This document shows, in pieces, positions 44,216 through 53,859 of a stretch of DNA of 64,000 bases (position 1 is the stretch's first letter; each line of letters begins with the position of its first letter). Made by a program: the position numbers and the translations under genes. Under the pieces are notes generated by a model. The model had not been told where the DNA came from. It saw only the letters and a program-made list of their open reading frames with translations, and made no database searches. The stretch comes from Mycolicibacterium malmesburyense. GTDB lineage: Bacteria; Actinomycetota; Actinomycetes; Mycobacteriales; Mycobacteriaceae. Where the stretch lies: contig NZ_CVTB01000222.1 of the NCBI RefSeq assembly GCF_001050015.1, forward strand, positions 62,001-126,000. Direction: 5' to 3'.

Positions 44216-45745
44216 GTGCAGACAACCGCCTCGTCGCTGGCGATCACCACCTCGCGCGAGGACTTCCGTGCGCTGGCCGCCGAGCATCGCGTGGTGCCGG
44301 TGACCCGCAAGGTGCTCGCCGACAGCGAGACCCCGCTGTCGGCGTACCGCAAACTGGCCGCCAACCGGCCGGGGACGTTCCTGCTGGAGTCAGCCGAGAA
44401 CGGCCGGTCGTGGTCGCGCTGGTCGTTCATCGGGGCCGGCGCGCCGTCGGCCCTCACCGTCCGTGACGGCGAGGCGGTGTGGCTGGGCACGACGCCGCGG
44501 GACGCCCCACAGGGCGGCGATCCGCTGCAGGCGCTGCGGGCCACGCTCGAGCTCCTGAAGACCGAACCTGTTCCCGGCCTGCCTCCCCTGTCGAGCGGGC
44601 TCGTCGGCTTCTTCGCCTACGACATGGTCCGGCGCCTGGAGAAGCTCCCGTCGCTCGCCGTCGACGACCTCCGCCTTCCGGACATGCTGCTGCTGTTGGC
44701 CACCGACATCGCAGCGGTCGACCACCACGAGGGCACGATCACGCTGATCGCGAACGCCGTGAATTGGAACGGCACCGACGAGCGGGTGGACTGGGCGTAC
44801 GACGACGCGGTCGCCCGCCTCGATGTGATGACGACGGCGCTGGGAGAGCACCTGCCGTCGGCGGTGGCGACGTTCAGCCGCCCCGAACCGCTGCACCGCG
44901 CCCAGCGCACGCTCGAAGAGTACGAGGCCATCGTCGAGAAACTGGTGCGCGACATCGAAGCCGGCGAGGCGTTCCAGGTGGTGCCCTCACAGCGCTTCGA
45001 GATGGAGACCGACGCCGATCCACTCGACGTGTACCGGATGCTGCGGGTGACCAATCCGAGCCCCTACATGTACCTGCTCAACGTGCCGAACGCCGCAGGC
45101 GGACCGGACTTCTCGATCGTCGGCTCCAGCCCCGAGGCGCTGGTGACGGTCAAGGACGGACGGGCAACCACGCACCCCATCGCGGGGACGCGGTGGCGCG
45201 GCGCGACCGAGGAAGAAGACCTGCTGCTGGAAAAGGAGCTGCAGGCCGACGAGAAAGAGCGAGCCGAGCATCTGATGCTCGTCGATCTGGGCCGCAACGA
45301 TCTGGGCCGCGTGTGCCGGCCGGGCACCGTGCGTGTCGAGGACTACAGCCACATCGAGCGCTACAGCCACGTCATGCACCTGGTGTCGACGGTGACGGGT
45401 CTGCTGGCCGAGGGTAAGACGGCGTTGGATGCGGTGACCGCCTGTTTCCCGGCCGGCACGCTGTCGGGGGCTCCCAAGGTGCGGGCGATGGAGCTGATCG
45501 AGGAGGTCGAGAAGACGCGTCGAGGACTGTACGGCGGCGTGCTCGGCTACCTCGACTTCGCCGGCAACGCCGACTTCGCGATCGCCATCCGCACCGCCCT
45601 GATGCGCAACGGCACCGCGTACGTCCAGGCCGGCGGTGGCGTCATCGCCGATTCCAACGGCCCCTACGAGTACACCGAGGCGGCGAACAAAGCCCGTGCC
45701 GTGCTCAACGCCATCGCCGCCGCCGAGACCCTGACCGAGCCGTGA
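44216..45745 (+). CDS. trpE: Anthranilate synthase component I
   Basis: A 509-residue enzyme that makes anthranilate from chorismate with a glutaminase partner. The N-terminal [20 protein letters not shown] is the tryptophan feedback region. The C-terminal chorismate domain shows [38 protein letters not shown] and [20 protein letters not shown] 44216 is used, 3 bases after the previous stop. No trp attenuator-type leader peptide is visible. Its TGA overlaps the membrane gene start (GTGA). Confidence 0.95.
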   Translation: MQTTASSLAITTSREDFRALAAEHRVVPVTRKVLADSETPLSAYRKLAANRPGTFLLESAENGRSWSRWSFIGAGAPSALTVRDGEAVWLGTTPRDAPQGGDPLQALRATLELLKTEPVPGLPPLSSGLVGFFAYDMVRRLEKLPSLAVDDLRLPDMLLLLATDIAAVDHHEGTITLIANAVNWNGTDERVDWAYDDAVARLDVMTTALGEHLPSAVATFSRPEPLHRAQRTLEEYEAIVEKLVRDIEAGEAFQVVPSQRFEMETDADPLDVYRMLRVTNPSPYMYLLNVPNAAGGPDFSIVGSSPEALVTVKDGRATTHPIAGTRWRGATEEEDLLLEKELQADEKERAEHLMLVDLGRNDLGRVCRPGTVRVEDYSHIERYSHVMHLVSTVTGLLAEGKTALDAVTACFPAGTLSGAPKVRAMELIEEVEKTRRGLYGGVLGYLDFAGNADFAIAIRTALMRNGTAYVQAGGGVIADSNGPYEYTEAANKARAVLNAIAAAETLTEP

Positions 45746-46332
45746 TCAGGGTCGCTCAACTCGGTCTCGTGCTCGCCGCGGCGGGGCTGTGGGTGGCGTC
45801 CCGGATGACGTGGGTGGAGGTGACCTCGTTCGACGGTCTCGGAGAGCCGAAGACCGTCGACCTGTCCGGCGGCACATGGTCGACGGCATTGGTCCCGCTC
45901 GCGGTGCTGCTGCTGGCCGCGGCGGTGGCCGCACTGGCTGTGCGGGGGTGGCCGCTTCGGCTGTTGGCCCTGCTGGTGGCGGTCGCCAGTGCCGGGACCG
46001 CTTATCTGGCCATCAGCCTGTGGGTCATCAAGGACGTGGCGGTTCGCGCCTCTCATATCGCCGAGGCCCCGGTCGCCGACCTCGTGGGCACGCAGCGGCA
46101 CTACACGGGCGCTGTGATCACGGTGGCCGCCGCGGTGGTCGCGCTGGCGTGTGCGGTGCTGTTGATGCGATCCGCGGCGAGTGAGCGCGCCGCTGCGGCC
46201 CGGTACTCGCGGCGCGCCGTCGCGTCCGACGAACCCGCAGGCGAGATGTCCGAGCGCGCGATCTGGGACGCCCTCGACGCGGGCGCCGATCCGACCCAGG
46301 ATCCGACGAATCCGGACAACAAGGGCCGGTGA
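45742..46332 (+). CDS. Trp-operon-associated membrane protein
   Basis: A 196-residue protein with about four membrane segments ([19 protein letters not shown], the stretch [39 protein letters not shown] and [18 protein letters not shown]) and a charged cytoplasmic tail ([20 protein letters not shown]). It corresponds to the actinobacterial trp-region conserved membrane protein (Rv1610). Its position between trpE and trpC is conserved, but its function is unknown. GTG 45742 overlaps the trpE stop. Confidence 0.82.
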   Translation: MIRVAQLGLVLAAAGLWVASRMTWVEVTSFDGLGEPKTVDLSGGTWSTALVPLAVLLLAAAVAALAVRGWPLRLLALLVAVASAGTAYLAISLWVIKDVAVRASHIAEAPVADLVGTQRHYTGAVITVAAAVVALACAVLLMRSAASERAAAARYSRRAVASDEPAGEMSERAIWDALDAGADPTQDPTNPDNKGR

Positions 46333-46354
46333 TCGGGGGTGTACTGGTGGCGGC

Positions 46355-46409
46355 TACCCTTCGTGGTTGAAGATCGTTCGGTGTTTCCGGGGGAAGGAAA
46401 GCGGCAGTC
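46355..46409 (+). promoter_or_regulatory. Possible internal promoter and leader for trpC
   Basis: TACCCT (46355-46360) fits TANNNT and lies 50 bases before the trpC ATG. GGGGGAAGGAAAG is the ribosome binding site region. This 77-base gap is the largest in the trp cluster and could give trpCBA-lgt a separate promoter. Confidence 0.3.
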
Positions 46410-47228
46410 ATGAGTTCGGCGACGGTACTCGACTCGATCATCGAGGGAGTCCGCGCCGACGTCGCCGCCCGGGAAGCCATCGTTCCGCTGGCCGACGTCA
46501 AGGCGAAGGCCAAGGAGGCGCGGCCACCCCTGGACGTCATGGCCGCGCTGCGTGCTCCCGGCATCGCCGTGATCGCCGAGGTGAAGCGAGCCAGTCCCTC
46601 ACGCGGTGAATTGGCCCCGATCGCCGATCCCGCCGAACTGGCCGCCGCCTACGAGAGCGGTGGTGCGCGCATCATCAGCGTCCTCACCGAACAGCGTCGG
46701 TTCAACGGGTCTCTCGAGGATCTCGACGCGGTGCGGGCCGCGGTGTCAATCCCGGTGCTGCGCAAGGATTTCATCGTCCGGCCTTACCAGATTCACGAAG
46801 CCAGGGCGCACGGTGCGGACATGTTGCTGCTCATCGTCGCGGCGCTGGAGCAGCCGGTGCTGGAGTCTCTGCTGGAGCGCACGGAATCGCTGGGCATGAC
46901 CCCGCTCGTCGAGGTGCACACCGAGGAGGAGGCCGACCGCGCGTTGTCCGCGGGCGCCGCGGTAATCGGTGTCAACGCACGCGATCTCAAGACGTTGAAG
47001 GTCGACCGCGACTGCTTCGCGAGGATCGCTCCCGGGCTGCCGACCGATGTCATCCGTGTGGCGGAGTCCGGGGTCCGCGGCACCGCCGATCTGCTGGCCT
47101 ACGCGGGTGCAGGCGCCGACGCGGTGCTCGTGGGTGAGGGTCTGGTCACCAGCGGCGACCCCCGCGGTGCCGTCGCCGATCTGGTCACGGCAGGCACCCA
47201 TCCGTCGTGCCCCAAACCCGCGCGTTGA
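46410..47228 (+). CDS. trpC: Indole-3-glycerol phosphate synthase
   Basis: A 272-residue barrel that closes the indole ring. Motifs: [17 protein letters not shown] with the catalytic Glu-Lys, [50 protein letters not shown] and [11 protein letters not shown]. It is monofunctional, with no fused TrpF. It has a GGAAGGAAAG ribosome binding site. trpB begins 3 bases after its stop. Confidence 0.95.
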   Translation: MSSATVLDSIIEGVRADVAAREAIVPLADVKAKAKEARPPLDVMAALRAPGIAVIAEVKRASPSRGELAPIADPAELAAAYESGGARIISVLTEQRRFNGSLEDLDAVRAAVSIPVLRKDFIVRPYQIHEARAHGADMLLLIVAALEQPVLESLLERTESLGMTPLVEVHTEEEADRALSAGAAVIGVNARDLKTLKVDRDCFARIAPGLPTDVIRVAESGVRGTADLLAYAGAGADAVLVGEGLVTSGDPRGAVADLVTAGTHPSCPKPAR

Positions 47229-47231
47229 GAA

Positions 47232-48491
47232 GTGGCCGATATCGCCGGGCCTGAGCTGCCCCGTTCCAGTGCGGCCGTAGCCGAACCGACGGCCCACGAC
47301 CCCGACGAGCGTGGCCACTTCGGTGTCTACGGCGGAAGATTCGTCGCCGAGGCGCTGATGGCGGTGATCGAAGAGGTCACGACGGCCTACGAGAAGGCAC
47401 GCGGAGATCAGACCTTCCTCGACGAGTTGGACCGGTTGCAGCGGCACTACAGCGGACGCCCGTCGCCGTTGTACGAAGCCGAACGGCTCTCCGAGCACGC
47501 CGGGGGCGCCCGGATCTTCCTGAAGCGAGAAGATCTCAACCACACCGGATCCCACAAGATCAACAACGTCCTCGGCCAGGCGCTGTTGGCACGGCAGATG
47601 GGCAAGAATCGCGTCATCGCCGAAACCGGAGCGGGCCAACACGGCGTGGCGACCGCGACGGCGTGCGCGTTGCTCGGCCTGGAGTGCGTCATCTACATGG
47701 GTGCCGTCGACACGGCCCGCCAGGCGCTCAACGTGGCGCGGATGCGGTTGTTGGGTGCGACGGTGGTGTCGGTCGAGGCGGGCTCGAAGACGTTGAAGGA
47801 CGCGATCAACGAGGCGTTCCGCGACTGGGTGACCAACGCCGACAACACCTACTACTGCTTCGGCACGGCCGCGGGACCCCACCCGTTTCCGACGATGGTG
47901 CGCGACTTCCAGCGCGTGATCGGGCTGGAGGCGCGCGCACAGATCCAGGCGCAGGCGGGCCGACTGCCCGATGCGGTGACGGCGTGTGTGGGCGGCGGAT
48001 CGAATGCGATCGGCATATTCCACGCTTTCATCGACGACCCCGGTGTGCGTCTCGTGGGTTACGAGGCCGCCGGCGACGGAGTCGAGACCGGCCGGCACGC
48101 AGCCACCTTCACCGGCGGATCACCCGGCGCCTTCCAGGGTTCGTTCTCGTACCTGCTGCAGAACGAAGACGGCCAGACCATCGAATCACATTCGATCTCA
48201 GCGGGTTTGGACTATCCGGGTGTCGGCCCCGAGCACGCGTACCTCAAGGACAGCGGCCGCGCGGAATATCTGCCGATCACCGACACCGAGGCGATGGACG
48301 CGTTCTCGTTGCTCTGCCGCACCGAGGGGATCATTCCCGCGATCGAATCCGCACACGGCCTCGCGGGAGCGCTGCAACTGGGTCGGGAGCTCGGACCCGG
48401 GGCGATCGTGCTGGTGAACCTGTCCGGCCGCGGCGACAAGGATGTGGAGACCGCGGCGAAGTGGTTCGGTCTGTTGGACGGTGAGCCGTGA
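47232..48491 (+). CDS. trpB: Tryptophan synthase beta chain
   Basis: A 419-residue PLP enzyme that joins indole and serine. The PLP lysine is in [55 protein letters not shown] and [18 protein letters not shown] are conserved. GTG 47232 gives [13 protein letters not shown]. The 3' end overlaps trpA (GTGA). Confidence 0.96.
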   Translation: MADIAGPELPRSSAAVAEPTAHDPDERGHFGVYGGRFVAEALMAVIEEVTTAYEKARGDQTFLDELDRLQRHYSGRPSPLYEAERLSEHAGGARIFLKREDLNHTGSHKINNVLGQALLARQMGKNRVIAETGAGQHGVATATACALLGLECVIYMGAVDTARQALNVARMRLLGATVVSVEAGSKTLKDAINEAFRDWVTNADNTYYCFGTAAGPHPFPTMVRDFQRVIGLEARAQIQAQAGRLPDAVTACVGGGSNAIGIFHAFIDDPGVRLVGYEAAGDGVETGRHAATFTGGSPGAFQGSFSYLLQNEDGQTIESHSISAGLDYPGVGPEHAYLKDSGRAEYLPITDTEAMDAFSLLCRTEGIIPAIESAHGLAGALQLGRELGPGAIVLVNLSGRGDKDVETAAKWFGLLDGEP

Positions 48492-49276
48492 GTCGGCTGG
48501 CACCATTGTTCGACACCTGCCGAAGCGAGTCGCGCAGCGCGTTGATCGGCTACCTGCCGACCGGCTTCCCCGATGTGCCGACCTCGCTTTCGGCGATGAC
48601 GGCGCTGGTCGAGAACGGGTGCGACCTGGTGGAGGTCGGCGTCCCATACTCCGATCCTGGTATGGACGGCCCTACGATCGCCGCGGCCACCGATGTCGCG
48701 CTGCGTGGGGGCGTGCGAGTGCGGGACTCGCTGGCCGCGGTCGAGGCGATTTCCAGTGCCGGCGGCAAAGCCGTGGTGATGACGTACTGGAATCTGGTGT
48801 TGCGGTGGGGGATCGACGCTTTCGCGCGGGATCTCGCGTCCGCCGGTGGGCTCGGGATGATCACGCCCGACCTCATTCCCGACGAGGCCGACGAATGGCT
48901 CGCGGCCTCCGAAACTCACGACCTGGACCGGATTTTCTTGGTGGCGCCGTCGTCGACACCTGAGCGGCTGACGATGACCGTGCAGGCGTCACGCGGATTC
49001 GTCTATGCCGCTTCGACGATGGGTGTGACCGGTGCGCGCGATGCGGTGTCGAGCGCCGCACCCGAACTTGTCCGTCGCGTGAAGGCTGTCTCCGATATCC
49101 CGGTGGGTGTGGGTCTCGGCGTCCGGTCGGGGGAGCAGGCGGCCGAAATCGGCGCCTACGCCGACGGAGTCATCGTCGGATCGGCGTTGGTGTCGGCGCT
49201 GCAGGAGGGTGTCGACGCGGTGGGAACGTTGACAGCCGAGCTCGCCGACGGCGTCAGGCGAAGGGTTACTGCGTGA
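48488..49276 (+). CDS. trpA: Tryptophan synthase alpha chain
   Basis: A 262-residue barrel that splits indole glycerol phosphate. [40 protein letters not shown] with the catalytic residues, and [19 protein letters not shown] plus [20 protein letters not shown] are the family motifs. GTG 48488 overlaps the trpB stop, and its own stop overlaps lgt, so translation is coupled through. Confidence 0.95.
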   Translation: MSRLAPLFDTCRSESRSALIGYLPTGFPDVPTSLSAMTALVENGCDLVEVGVPYSDPGMDGPTIAAATDVALRGGVRVRDSLAAVEAISSAGGKAVVMTYWNLVLRWGIDAFARDLASAGGLGMITPDLIPDEADEWLAASETHDLDRIFLVAPSSTPERLTMTVQASRGFVYAASTMGVTGARDAVSSAAPELVRRVKAVSDIPVGVGLGVRSGEQAAEIGAYADGVIVGSALVSALQEGVDAVGTLTAELADGVRRRVTA

Positions 49277-51690
49277 CAACGACCGTCTTGGCCGCCATCC
49301 CCAGCCCGGCGCAGGGCGTTTGGCATCTCGGTCCGGTGCCCATCCGCGCGTATGCGGTGTGCATCATCGTCGGCATCGTTGCGGCGCTGATCATCGGCGA
49401 CAGGCGTTGGGAAGCGCGCGGCGGCGAGCGCGGCGTCATCTACGACATCGCGTTGTGGGCCGTGCCGTTCGGGTTGATCGGCGGTCGGCTCTACCACGTG
49501 GCGACCGACTGGTGGCGCTACTTCGGGGACAACGGCGCCGGCCTGGCAGGCGTGTTCCGAATATGGGACGGCGGCCTGGGCATCTGGGGGGCGGTCGCGC
49601 TGGGCGGTGTCGGCGCGTGGATCGCGTGCCGCCGCAGGGGCATTCCGTTGCCCGCGTTCGCCGATGCGATCGCACCGGGGATCATCCTGGCGCAGGGGAT
49701 CGGCCGGCTCGGCAACTACTTCAACCAGGAGCTGTGGGGCGCCGACACGACGCTGCCGTGGGCGCTGGAGATTTACGAGCGCCGGGACTCGGCCGGGATG
49801 ATCGACAACCTCAACGGCGTTTCGACCGGCGAAGTGGTGCAGCTGGTCCATCCGACGTTCCTGTACGAACTGCTCTGGAATCTGCTGGTTTTCGCGGTTC
49901 TCATCTATGCCGATCGCCGCTTCAAGCTCGGCCACGGCCGCCTGTTCGCGTTGTATGTCGCCGGTTACTGCGTGGGCCGGTTCTGGATCGAGTTGTTGCG
50001 GGCCGACGACGCGACGTTGATCGAAGGCGTCCGAATCAACTCCTTCACAGCGACGTTCGTGTTCATCGGCGCGGTCGTGTACATCATGGCCGCACCGAAG
50101 GGACGAGAGGATCCCGCCGCGCTCAGGGGCAAGGCAGAGCCGGAGCGGCCGAGGGTCGAGGACCTCACCGAAGAGCTAGCGGCGGTGGCGTCGACCTCGG
50201 GTGTGTTCGCCGCAGCGAAGGCCGCAGCCGCCGAGGACGACGCGTCGGAGGCGGAGACGGTGAAGGCCGAGGCGCTCACCGCGGATGTTCCGGAGGACGA
50301 GGCGATCTCGGCCGAGGACGTGTCGGCCGAAGATCTCGGCGCCGATGTCGCGGGTGTGCCCGCGGAAGACCTAGAAGAGGCGGAGGAGTTCGCGGCCGAG
50401 GGCGACGAAGAGCCGGAGTCGGACGTCGAGGCGGTCGCGGAGGCCGAGGCGCTGGCCGAAGATGTGGAGGAGGCGCCTGCCGCGGAAATCGCCGAAGCGG
50501 AGGAGTTCGCCGAGGCCGGCGCGGCCGACGAGGCTGGCGAGGGCGGCGTGGGTGCTGTCGAGGGCGAGGAGGCCAGCGACGCGTTGGTCGACGCCGCCGA
50601 GGCGCACGAATCCGCGGTCGAGGGCGAGGCGGCAGCCGAGGAGTTGGTCGAAAAGACGGCGACGCCAGCGGTCGTAGCGCCCGCGCCGAAGGCGAGGCGC
50701 GGACTGCGATTGTGGCCGAAGCGCCGACGGAAGCCCGATGCGGGCGGTGCCGCGGCTGTAGCCGCCGGGGCGCCCGAAGCGGAGGCGGTCTCGGAGGCCG
50801 AAGAATTGGCCGAGGACGTGGCGGAGGCGCCGTCGGAGGAGATCGTCGAGGCCGAAGAGTTCGCCGAGGCTGGTGAGGCTGCCGACGCCGGCGGTGTGGG
50901 TGCTGTCGAGGGCGAAGAGGCCAGCGACGCGTTGGTCGACGCCGCCGAGGCGCATGAGGCCGCCGTCGAGGGTGAGGCCGCTGCTGAGGAGTTGGCTGAC
51001 GAGGCTGAAGCCGAAGCCGAAGGAGCCGAGGCTGAAGCTGCACCCAAGGCGGACGAGCACACCGAGGTCGGTGGTGTGGGTGCTGTCGAGGGTGCGGAGG
51101 CTGACGCCGCGCTTGCTGACGCTCCCGAGGCGCACGAGGCCGCGGTCGAGGGTGAGGCCGCTGCTGAGGAGTTGGCTGACGAGGCTGAAGCCGAAGCCGA
51201 AGAAGCCGAGGCCGTCGCCGAGGAGGAACAACCCGAAGAGGCCGAGACCGCAGCGACTGACGATGACGAGACCGCAGATGCGGAAGAGGAATCGCACGAG
51301 CCCGTCGATGTCGGTGGTGTGGGTGTTGTCGAGGGCGAGGAGGCCGACGCCGCGCTTGCTGACGCTCCCGAGGCGCACGAGGCCGCGGTCGAGGGTGAGA
51401 CCGCAGCCGAAGAACTGGCTGACGAGGCCGAAGCTGATGCCGACGAGTCAGAGGCTGACGATGACGAGACCGTAGATGCGGTAGCAAAATCGGACGAACC
51501 CGCCGACGCGGGTGGTGTGGGTGCTGTCGAGGGCGAGGAGGCCGACGCCGCGATCGCTGACGGTCCCGAGGCGCACGAGGCCGCGGTCGAGGGTGAGACC
51601 TCCGCCGAGAAGGTGGCAGACGACCTAGGGACAACGCCGGAAACTGGCGGGCGAGTGCGCAATTGGCTGCGCCGCCGCCGAAACCGCTAG
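49273..51690 (+). CDS. lgt: Prolipoprotein diacylglyceryl transferase with a giant acidic repeat extension
   Basis: Residues about 1-272 are a normal Lgt, a polytopic membrane enzyme that attaches diacylglycerol to the lipobox Cys. It shows PIRAYAVCIIVGIVAALIIG, GLIGGRLYHV, GIWGAVALGG, GRLGNYFNQELWG and a late AGYCVGRFWIELLRAD. After that comes about 530 residues of Ala/Glu/Asp-rich sequence. It has five copies of a 38-41 residue unit beginning GGVGAVEGEEADAALADAPE (at residues 424, 540, 600, 681 and 747), a basic cluster (WPKRRRK) near 480 and a basic end (RNWLRRRRNR). The M. tuberculosis protein is near 468 residues as I recall, so this tail is unusually long. GTG 49273 overlaps trpA. It follows trpA as in other mycobacteria. 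Confidence 0.92.
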   Translation: MTTTVLAAIPSPAQGVWHLGPVPIRAYAVCIIVGIVAALIIGDRRWEARGGERGVIYDIALWAVPFGLIGGRLYHVATDWWRYFGDNGAGLAGVFRIWDGGLGIWGAVALGGVGAWIACRRRGIPLPAFADAIAPGIILAQGIGRLGNYFNQELWGADTTLPWALEIYERRDSAGMIDNLNGVSTGEVVQLVHPTFLYELLWNLLVFAVLIYADRRFKLGHGRLFALYVAGYCVGRFWIELLRADDATLIEGVRINSFTATFVFIGAVVYIMAAPKGREDPAALRGKAEPERPRVEDLTEELAAVASTSGVFAAAKAAAAEDDASEAETVKAEALTADVPEDEAISAEDVSAEDLGADVAGVPAEDLEEAEEFAAEGDEEPESDVEAVAEAEALAEDVEEAPAAEIAEAEEFAEAGAADEAGEGGVGAVEGEEASDALVDAAEAHESAVEGEAAAEELVEKTATPAVVAPAPKARRGLRLWPKRRRKPDAGGAAAVAAGAPEAEAVSEAEELAEDVAEAPSEEIVEAEEFAEAGEAADAGGVGAVEGEEASDALVDAAEAHEAAVEGEAAAEELADEAEAEAEGAEAEAAPKADEHTEVGGVGAVEGAEADAALADAPEAHEAAVEGEAAAEELADEAEAEAEEAEAVAEEEQPEEAETAATDDDETADAEEESHEPVDVGGVGVVEGEEADAALADAPEAHEAAVEGETAAEELADEAEADADESEADDDETVDAVAKSDEPADAGGVGAVEGEEADAAIADGPEAHEAAVEGETSAEKVADDLGTTPETGGRVRNWLRRRRNR
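50542..51625 (+). repeat. Five imperfect repeats in the 3' part of lgt
   Basis: Copies start at 50542, 50890, 51070, 51313 and 51511. They are very alike in DNA as well as protein, especially GTGGGTGCTGTCGAGGG and the GAGGCGCA region, while the linkers between them vary in length. The copies therefore look recombinogenic. Confidence 0.88.
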
Positions 51691-51708
51691 ACCGTTTTCG
51701 CGGTTTTC
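51681..51708 (+). terminator. Hairpin at the lgt stop codon
   Basis: AAACCGC (51681-51687) and GCGGTTT (51700-51706) form a 7-base stem around a 12-base loop that begins with the lgt stop, followed by TTCC. It is the best candidate terminator for the trp-lgt transcript, and its T-rich end is unusual here. Confidence 0.42.
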
Positions 51709-51751
51709 CATAGCCAGCTTTCGGCTGCATCGTCTTGTCAGTGGGGCAGAG

Positions 51752-51764
51752 TAGTGTCGAAACC
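51752..51764 (+). promoter_or_regulatory. Leaderless promoter of the HNH gene
   Basis: TAGTGT (51752-51757) fits TANNNT and ends 7 bases before ATG 51765. The element supports that start over the in-frame TTG 51735. Confidence 0.45.
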
Positions 51765-53192
51765 ATGTTCGAAGACGCCTCGAGTTTCGATCTCCTCACC
51801 CTCATGGGTGAAGAGGCCCGCGAGGAATCCGCAGCGATGGGGCGCAGGCTCGCCCTGGTCGCCGAACTGTATGCGCGGCGCGTCCAGGAACATCGCGAAG
51901 CGAGAATGTTCCTGACCGACGTCGCGGTCGTCGTGGCGGCAGAGATATCGCCGGTCCAGAACATCAGTCACGCCCGGGCGCTCGGTCAGGTTCACGCGGC
52001 AAAAACGTTGCACGAACGGCTTCCTCGCGTGGCGGAGATATTCCGACGCGGATGGATCGACTATCGAGTCGTGTCAACGATCATGTCGCGCACCGAGAAC
52101 GTCGAAGACGACATCATGCCCGCACTCGACGAGGCCCTGGCCGCCAAAGCCGAGAAGTGGATGAAGCTGTCCGGACCCAAACTCATCGACCGCGTCGACA
52201 TGTTCGTGGGGCGCTTCGACCCCGAGGCCGTGCGGGTTCCTCGCAGCGCCGAGGACAATCGTCATGTCGTCATCGAGCCCGGCTGCCCGGGAATGGCGTG
52301 GGTTGGGGCCAACCTGCGCGCGGCCGACGGTGCGGCACTGGACAATCGGCTCGATGCTCTGGCTGCCACCGTGTGCGACAACGACCCTCGAACCAAGGAC
52401 CAGCGCCGCGCCGACGCCTGCGGACCGCTCTCGCGCATGGAAGCGACGATGCCCTGCGAATGTGGTCTCGACGACTGCCCGGCGGCAGCCAAGCGCGCGG
52501 CCGTGACGACGGCAGTCATCCATGTGCTCGCCGAGCAGGCGACCCTCGACGGGACCAGCAACAAGCCCGGTTACCTGAAGGGGTTCGGCGTGATGCCCGC
52601 CGAGTCGGTGCGTGAAACCGCCAAGACTGCGCAGTTGAAACCGTTGATCACTCCAGATGCCAACGCCGACAACGGTTACCGTCCCAATGTCGCGCTACGG
52701 GAATTCCTGCAGTGGCGGGACCTCACCTGTCGATGGCCGGGATGCGACAAGCCGGTGCAACGCTGCGACGTCGATCACACCGTGCCGTGGCCAAAGGGGT
52801 TGACCCATCCCTCGAACACCAAGCACTACTGCAGAACTCACCATCTGATCAAGACGTTCTTCCGCGGCCCGAAGGGTTGGACCGACCGACAACTCTCCGA
52901 CGGCACCATCGAGTTGATCGCTCCGACCGGCCACGTGTGGCGCACTGAACCTCATGGCGCAAGCATGTTTCCGGTGCTCGGACAGTCGATGCACGAGTTC
53001 GATATCCCCGCAGAATTCGCCTCTGAATCCGGTGACCGGGTGCTGATGATGCCGCGTCGCAAACAAACGCGCGAAGATGACCGCCGCGACCGAATCAAGG
53101 CCGAACGTCGCCAGCGCGCCGAGATGATCGCCGAAGAAGAGCGCCAACGGCAAGCCTGGCTGGCCGCCAACTACCAACCCCCACCGTTCTGA
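51765..53192 (+). CDS. DUF222/HNH endonuclease of the 13E12 repeat family
   Basis: A 475-residue protein with an N-terminal DUF222 domain (LVAELYARRVQEHREARMF and HARALGQVHAAKTLHERLPR) and a C-terminal HNH nuclease (residues about 325-385). The nuclease has CRWPGCDKPVQRCDVDHTVP with the catalytic His, then NTKHYCRTHHLIKTFF. This is the family of the mycobacterial 13E12 repeat proteins, which are multicopy in many genomes and of uncertain mobility. A basic coiled tail (RRDRIKAERRQRAEMIAEEE) ends it. It separates lgt from the small membrane genes. No terminal repeats or transposase are visible. Confidence 0.85.
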   Translation: MFEDASSFDLLTLMGEEAREESAAMGRRLALVAELYARRVQEHREARMFLTDVAVVVAAEISPVQNISHARALGQVHAAKTLHERLPRVAEIFRRGWIDYRVVSTIMSRTENVEDDIMPALDEALAAKAEKWMKLSGPKLIDRVDMFVGRFDPEAVRVPRSAEDNRHVVIEPGCPGMAWVGANLRAADGAALDNRLDALAATVCDNDPRTKDQRRADACGPLSRMEATMPCECGLDDCPAAAKRAAVTTAVIHVLAEQATLDGTSNKPGYLKGFGVMPAESVRETAKTAQLKPLITPDANADNGYRPNVALREFLQWRDLTCRWPGCDKPVQRCDVDHTVPWPKGLTHPSNTKHYCRTHHLIKTFFRGPKGWTDRQLSDGTIELIAPTGHVWRTEPHGASMFPVLGQSMHEFDIPAEFASESGDRVLMMPRRKQTREDDRRDRIKAERRQRAEMIAEEERQRQAWLAANYQPPPF

Positions 53193-53397
53193 CACGCCCG
53201 GTTGTGCACGGCCGCGACCTCATTTCGCCGCATTCCAGCGAATCCCCCTGAGCGACAATCTGTTGAGCGGCGCCCGCCACGACCGTGGGTATCCGGTCGT
53301 TCGCACGCGCAGCCGAGCACCCCGGGCTACGCCGTGGATCCGGACGGCCCCGAAAATCCTGCTGACCGGTCCCATCCTCTCTGGCATGCTGGGTGCC

Positions 53398-53859
53398 ATG
53401 ACGGAGCCGCAGTTCGGTGGCAGTGAGCATGGCAGCACACCCCCGCCGCCCCCACAAGAATCGGACTACCAGCAGCAATATCCGCCACCGCCCGGCGAGT
53501 ACGGCCCACCGCCCGGCGAGTACGGCGCTCCGTCCGGTGAATATGGCCCTCCGCCCGGGGGCTATCCGCCCGTCTACGGCGATCCCATGGCTCCGTACGG
53601 GCGTCACCCCATCACCGGCGAGCCCTACTCCGATAAGTCCAAGCTGATCGCGGGCCTGCTGCAGCTGCTCGGCCTCTTCGGTCTGGTCGGCATCGGCCGC
53701 ATCTACCTCGGTTACACCGGGCTCGGCGTCGCCCAGCTGGTCGTCGGCCTCATCACGTGCGGTATCGGCGCCATCATCTGGGGCATCATCGACGCCATCA
53801 TGCTGCTCACCGACAAGGTCCGCGATCCTCAGGGGCGCCCTCTGCGCGATGGCACCTAG
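53398..53859 (+). CDS. TM2-domain membrane protein with a Pro/Gly/Tyr-rich tail
   Basis: A 153-residue protein. Residues 1-70 are a disordered Pro-rich N-terminus with PPPGEYG repeats. Residues about 78-150 are a TM2 domain with two helices (SKLIAGLLQLLGLFGLVGIG and LGVAQLVVGLITCGIGAIIW) and the DR-like turn GRIYLGYTG. TM2 proteins are common in actinobacteria, with unknown role. CATGCT, 7 bases before the ATG, is a weak -10. The preceding 205-base gap holds nothing else I can identify. The 3' end overlaps the next gene by 11 bases. Confidence 0.8.
   Translation: MTEPQFGGSEHGSTPPPPPQESDYQQQYPPPPGEYGPPPGEYGAPSGEYGPPPGGYPPVYGDPMAPYGRHPITGEPYSDKSKLIAGLLQLLGLFGLVGIGRIYLGYTGLGVAQLVVGLITCGIGAIIWGIIDAIMLLTDKVRDPQGRPLRDGT
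53485..53568 (+). repeat. 21-base minisatellite encoding PPPGEYG
   Basis: Four 21-base units run in frame. Units one and two (53485-53505, 53506-53526) are identical; units three and four are diverged. Each unit encodes one PPPGEYG-like heptad. Confidence 0.9.

Noticed and set aside
50542..51625. CRISPR-like array in the lgt repeats
   Set aside because: The copies are in-frame coding repeats with unequal coding linkers, not short repeats with unique spacers; no cas genes are near.
50276..51964. Long minus-strand frames opposite the lgt repeats
   Set aside because: Their Arg/Pro or Ser/Ala repeats mirror the Ala/Glu-rich tail of lgt, as expected of antisense reading of a repeat.
53193..53397. 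Small RNA or gene in the 205-base gap before the TM2 gene
   Set aside because: No tRNA-like fold, strong hairpin or plausible start and ribosome binding site was seen; treated as a promoter gap.
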